A stretch of DNA of 6,202 bases from Candidatus Colwelliibacteriota bacterium (GTDB lineage Bacteria > Patescibacteriota > Minisyncoccia > UBA6257 > Colwellbacteraceae): contig DAIDBC010000045.1 of assembly GCA_027310265.1 (NCBI GenBank), positions 1-6,202 of the forward strand. The letters run 5' to 3'. A model generated the notes under the pieces. It saw only the letters and a program-made list of their open reading frames with translations, was not told where the DNA came from and did not search any database. This document shows, piece after piece, positions 3,454 through 6,202 of the stretch. A program made the translations under genes and the position numbers. Position 1 is the stretch's first letter. Every line of letters begins with the position of its first letter.

Positions 3454-6202
3454 CTACTTTGACACAGTCAGATTGATTTTCTTCCCGTCTAAAGTGAACT
3501 CCTCTATAGCGGAGCCCTCGGTAACTTTCGCGATATAAGTCTTACTGCGATTGAAAGTGCCTATAGCCTTACCTAGATCTGGGTCTTCGGTGGCGTAGAT
3601 CAAATTGGCCATCTCACCCACTTTCAGGCCGCTTTTCTTCCTTAATTCTTGAATCGCTCTCTCCAAACCGCGCACCAAACCTTCCAATCTCAATTCATCG
3701 GACACCATTGTGTCCAAATACAAATTCAATATCCGCGCCGCGCCGGGAAGTGTCTTTACGCTGTCGGATTTATCGGCGGGAAGTGCTGGGTCAAACTTTC
3801 TAACATTCAACTCATCTAGCAGAACCCTCATTAGCTCAACGCTTGGCGTCATTTCCTCCTTGGTAAGAAATGCTAAGCGCGGCAACGGCTGGCGCACAGG
3901 TAAGTTTAACGACTTCCGTGCCGCTTGGCCGATCGAAGCGGCCTCGCGGATTATGCCCATGTCGCGCAACAAATCCTTTTCCGCCGGAGAAAGTTCTGTA
4001 ATTTGCGGCCAATCAGTTAAATGTACCGACTCCGCCGCATCGCCGCCGAATTGTTTTAAGTTAAGATAAATAACCTCGCTCAAATAAGGCATAAACGGAG
4101 CAATAACCCGACTTACGTTCCTTAGAATGTCGTACAAAGTGGCGAAGAATGCGCCGTCTTTGCGTCCGCGGCTGCGGCGCAGATACCAAGTAGATAAGTC
4201 GTCGATAAATTCGGCAATTATGCGGGTTGCGCGCACTGTGTCGTACCGGTCGAGATTTTCGGTGACGTCGTTTATAAGTTCTTTGGTGCGGGCCAAAATC
4301 CATTTATCAAGGAGTGTCGGCTCCACGGCCGCAGCGCCCCCGCGCCACTTGGTTTCGCCGGCGTAAACTTCGAAATATTTATAAACGTTCCACAGAATCG
4401 CAACCACCCGGCGCTCTATAATCTCTAAATCCTTCACGCTGAAGTTTAGATTGTCCGCCTGCATCACCACCGAGTTCATCAAGTAAAATCGCAGCGCATC
4501 CACCCCGTATTTTTCAATGACCGTCCACGGATCTGGGAAATTGCCCTTGGACTTAGACATTTTTGAACCGTCCTCGGCCAGGATCGTACCGGTTGTAACA
4601 ACATTTTCGAACGGCGCCTTGCCGAAAAGCACGAATGAAATTACATGCATCACGTAGAACCAGGCGCGGGTTTGAGCAATGTATTCCGCCACGAACTGCG
4701 CCGGCAAGCGCGACTCGAAAACTTCTTTCTGACCGAACGGGTAGTGATATTCCGCAAACGGCATTGATCCCGCCTCCACCCAAGAATCAAAAATTTCTTT
4801 TACTCTCCGCGATTCACCGCCGCACTTCGGACACTTCAAAACTATCTCGTCGATGCCCGGACGGTGCAGATCGTCTATCCCCACGCTTATTTCAAACGGT
4901 TCGGCATAGCGCGGATAACCGAGTTCCGAGCCGTAATACTTCTCCACCAGCCACAATGGATCGCCGTGGCTCACAATCAAAATCCTTTTGTCCTTATACC
5001 TCTTGTCGGTTTCCTTGATGAAACTGATCATCCGCTCCTGAATTTGTTTCCAGTTCTCCCCGCCTTCCGGCGCTTCGGTCCAACGATCCTTTTTATGGAA
5101 AGCTAGCTCGAAGTCACCAGCGGACCGGCCGTTATAAACACCCAAGTTGTATTCGCGAAGCCGCGGGTCAAACTGTACCGGCACGCCCAACGCCTCGCCC
5201 ACTATCTCCGCAGTCCGCTTGGTCCGCAGGAGATCGGAGGCAAAAATCATATCTATTCCGCCTAAGACTTTTATTTTGTCCGCGAGTCTTTTGGCTCGCC
5301 CTACCCCTGCTTCGGTTAAGTCGTAAACTTCTTTTTCGGGATAAGAGGAGTTTATGTTCAGAATGTTCTGTCGCGCTTCACCGTGTCGGCTGAAGTAGAA
5401 AATATTGCTACTTAACCCCAGTTCCTTGATGCTGCCCACCACCTTCTTTTCCCCGCAACTGACACACTTCCACACCGGGATAGGATTGCCCCAATAACGG
5501 TTGCGGGATATGTTCCAGTCCGGCGCGGCTTCCACGCTTTTCTCGTATCGCCCATGTTTGAGATATTCCGGGAACCAGTTGATTTCTTTGGTATTCGATT
5601 CAACGAGTCCACTTTTTATCTTCTGAATATTGATGAACCATGCAGGAATCGCGTTGTAATAGAGCGGCGTACCGCAGCGCCAGCAGTGCGGATAAGAGTG
5701 AGTGTGTTGTTCTTTCTTGAAAAGCAGACCGTGTTTTTCCAAGTCGGCGATTATTACTCGGTCAGCGTCTTTGAAGTACGTACCGCGCAGAAATTCCGGT
5801 GCCTGGTCATTAAACTTACCCTTGTCGTCCAGAAGCGGCACGACCGGCAAGCCGACCTTCTGTCCCAACTCGTAGTCCTCTTCGCCGTAGACAACGGCGG
5901 TGTGTACGATACCAGTTCCTTCCTCGGTAGAGACAAAGTCTGCCGGATAAACTTTAAAAGTTTTGTCCGATTTTACCGCCGGCACGTCGAACAGCGGTTT
6001 ATACGAAAGCCCCACAAGCTCCTCGCCCTTAAATGGGCTATCAGCGTCGCTAAGACCAAATGACATCGCACGCCGCCTTGCAAGAATAAACGTTTCCCCG
6101 GGTTTTGAGCCGTCCTTGAAAAAGGCGTACTCGATATCTTTTCCAACTGCAAGGGCAACGTTTCCCGGCAACGTCCATGGCGTTGTGGTCCAAGCTAGGA
6201 GG
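3454..6202 (-). CDS. ileS: Isoleucyl-tRNA synthetase with nested histidine phosphatase domain (N-terminus cut by window edge)
   Basis: Class I synthetase charging tRNA-Ile. The frame is open from the right edge and begins AWTTTPWTLPGN, an internal IleRS sequence, so the HIGH motif and about the first 200 residues lie outside; 915 residues are visible. Order from the edge: CP1 editing domain with GTGIVHTAVVYGEEDYELG (about 5863-5919); CWRC (5674-5685); RYWGNPIPVWKC leading into the first zinc knuckle CVSC (5455-5466); a histidine phosphatase domain (about 4882-5406); the second knuckle CPKC (4822-4833); DSWVEAGSMPFAEYHYPF; KMSKS (4549-4563); the helical anticodon-binding domain; and a C-terminal domain with LEGLVRGLERAIQELRKKSG, as in type-2 (eukaryote-like, often mupirocin-insensitive) IleRS. 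Stop TAG is at 3454-3456. The synthetase motifs are intact, so charging should work. Apart from the nested phosphatase, the length and order are normal. Confidence 0.97.
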   Translation of the reverse strand, partial: LLAWTTTPWTLPGNVALAVGKDIEYAFFKDGSKPGETFILARRRAMSFGLSDADSPFKGEELVGLSYKPLFDVPAVKSDKTFKVYPADFVSTEEGTGIVHTAVVYGEEDYELGQKVGLPVVPLLDDKGKFNDQAPEFLRGTYFKDADRVIIADLEKHGLLFKKEQHTHSYPHCWRCGTPLYYNAIPAWFINIQKIKSGLVESNTKEINWFPEYLKHGRYEKSVEAAPDWNISRNRYWGNPIPVWKCVSCGEKKVVGSIKELGLSSNIFYFSRHGEARQNILNINSSYPEKEVYDLTEAGVGRAKRLADKIKVLGGIDMIFASDLLRTKRTAEIVGEALGVPVQFDPRLREYNLGVYNGRSAGDFELAFHKKDRWTEAPEGGENWKQIQERMISFIKETDKRYKDKRILIVSHGDPLWLVEKYYGSELGYPRYAEPFEISVGIDDLHRPGIDEIVLKCPKCGGESRRVKEIFDSWVEAGSMPFAEYHYPFGQKEVFESRLPAQFVAEYIAQTRAWFYVMHVISFVLFGKAPFENVVTTGTILAEDGSKMSKSKGNFPDPWTVIEKYGVDALRFYLMNSVVMQADNLNFSVKDLEIIERRVVAILWNVYKYFEVYAGETKWRGGAAAVEPTLLDKWILARTKELINDVTENLDRYDTVRATRIIAEFIDDLSTWYLRRSRGRKDGAFFATLYDILRNVSRVIAPFMPYLSEVIYLNLKQFGGDAAESVHLTDWPQITELSPAEKDLLRDMGIIREAASIGQAARKSLNLPVRQPLPRLAFLTKEEMTPSVELMRVLLDELNVRKFDPALPADKSDSVKTLPGAARILNLYLDTMVSDELRLEGLVRGLERAIQELRKKSGLKVGEMANLIYATEDPDLGKAIGTFNRSKTYIAKVTEGSAIEEFTLDGKKINLTVSK
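4882..5406 (-). other. Histidine phosphatase (phosphoglycerate-mutase superfamily) domain nested within IleRS
   Basis: About 160-175 residues that are not part of a normal IleRS. The segment IFYFSRHGEARQN gives the RHG motif with the phospho-accepting histidine (codon 5383-5385). YDLTEAGVGRAKRLADKI matches the family's xLTExGxxQA helix. FASDLLRTKRTAEIV supplies the second phosphate-binding arginine (codon 5224-5226). LREYNLGVYNG and PEGGENW match the LREhxfGxxEG and PxGES segments, with the acidic residue at 5152-5154. LIVSHGDPLW holds the second catalytic histidine (codon 4966-4968). The domain thus looks catalytically complete, closest to the GpmB/CobC/PhoE-like branch. It lies in frame between the two zinc knuckles, after GSIKELGLSS and before DLHRPGIDEIVLKC. 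Family members remove phosphate from sugars, nucleotides, cofactors or phosphohistidine; the substrate here cannot be told from sequence. C-terminal border is approximate. Confidence 0.93.

Noticed and set aside
4882..5406. Histidine phosphatase as a separate gene or an assembly chimera
   Set aside because: The frame is continuous on both sides with no stop, start signal or frameshift, and both synthetase halves are in correct order and phase.
5554..6063. 169-codon plus-strand frame opposite ileS
   Set aside because: It is antisense to conserved IleRS editing-domain coding sequence and has no family resemblance or ribosome binding site.
6169..6171. TTG as a possible start of the IleRS frame
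   Set aside because: The upstream codons continue as AWTTTPWT, a conserved internal IleRS motif, so this Leu codon is inside the gene and the true start is beyond the window edge.

Overview
The window looks like bacterial chromosome from a small-genome lineage, most likely Patescibacteria/CPR (Parcubacteria-like). This is an inference from several traits: compact gene packing, a tRNA gene without an encoded CCA end, a tiny GIY-YIG protein beside tRNA genes, a GC-rich 20-bp palindrome, an RNase J in place of an RNase E system, and a type-2-like isoleucyl-tRNA synthetase. No 16S or other decisive marker is present. The standard code with TGA as stop fits all frames; every one of the five visible stops is TAG.

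Layout. Positions 2-166 hold the end of a plus-strand gene, possibly a sugar-phosphate isomerase of the SIS type. Next is a disturbed tRNA region. The 5' part of a tRNA-Leu (172-223) is split in its D arm by a perfect 20-bp palindrome (195-214) and loses its 3' half. An AT-rich 77-residue GIY-YIG nuclease gene (234-467) follows directly, and then a complete tRNA-Leu(CAG) (473-555). Two plus-strand housekeeping genes come next: RNase J (602-2401) and tryptophanyl-tRNA synthetase (2427-3443). They are 25 bp apart, and trpS has a possible leaderless promoter. The minus strand from the right edge to 3454 holds isoleucyl-tRNA synthetase, lacking its N-terminus at the window edge and ending 10 bp from the trpS stop.

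The most striking feature is inside the IleRS. A complete histidine phosphatase (phosphoglycerate-mutase superfamily) domain with all expected catalytic residues sits in frame between the two CxxC knuckles of the synthetase zinc ribbon. The reading frame is open throughout and the synthetase motifs on both sides are intact. It therefore looks like a real nested two-enzyme protein and not an assembly artefact. Its substrate is unknown.

Together the region serves RNA metabolism and translation: RNA turnover (RNase J), charging of tRNA-Trp and tRNA-Ile, and a leucine tRNA. The tRNA-Leu/GIY-YIG interval carries the signs of insertion and transfer.
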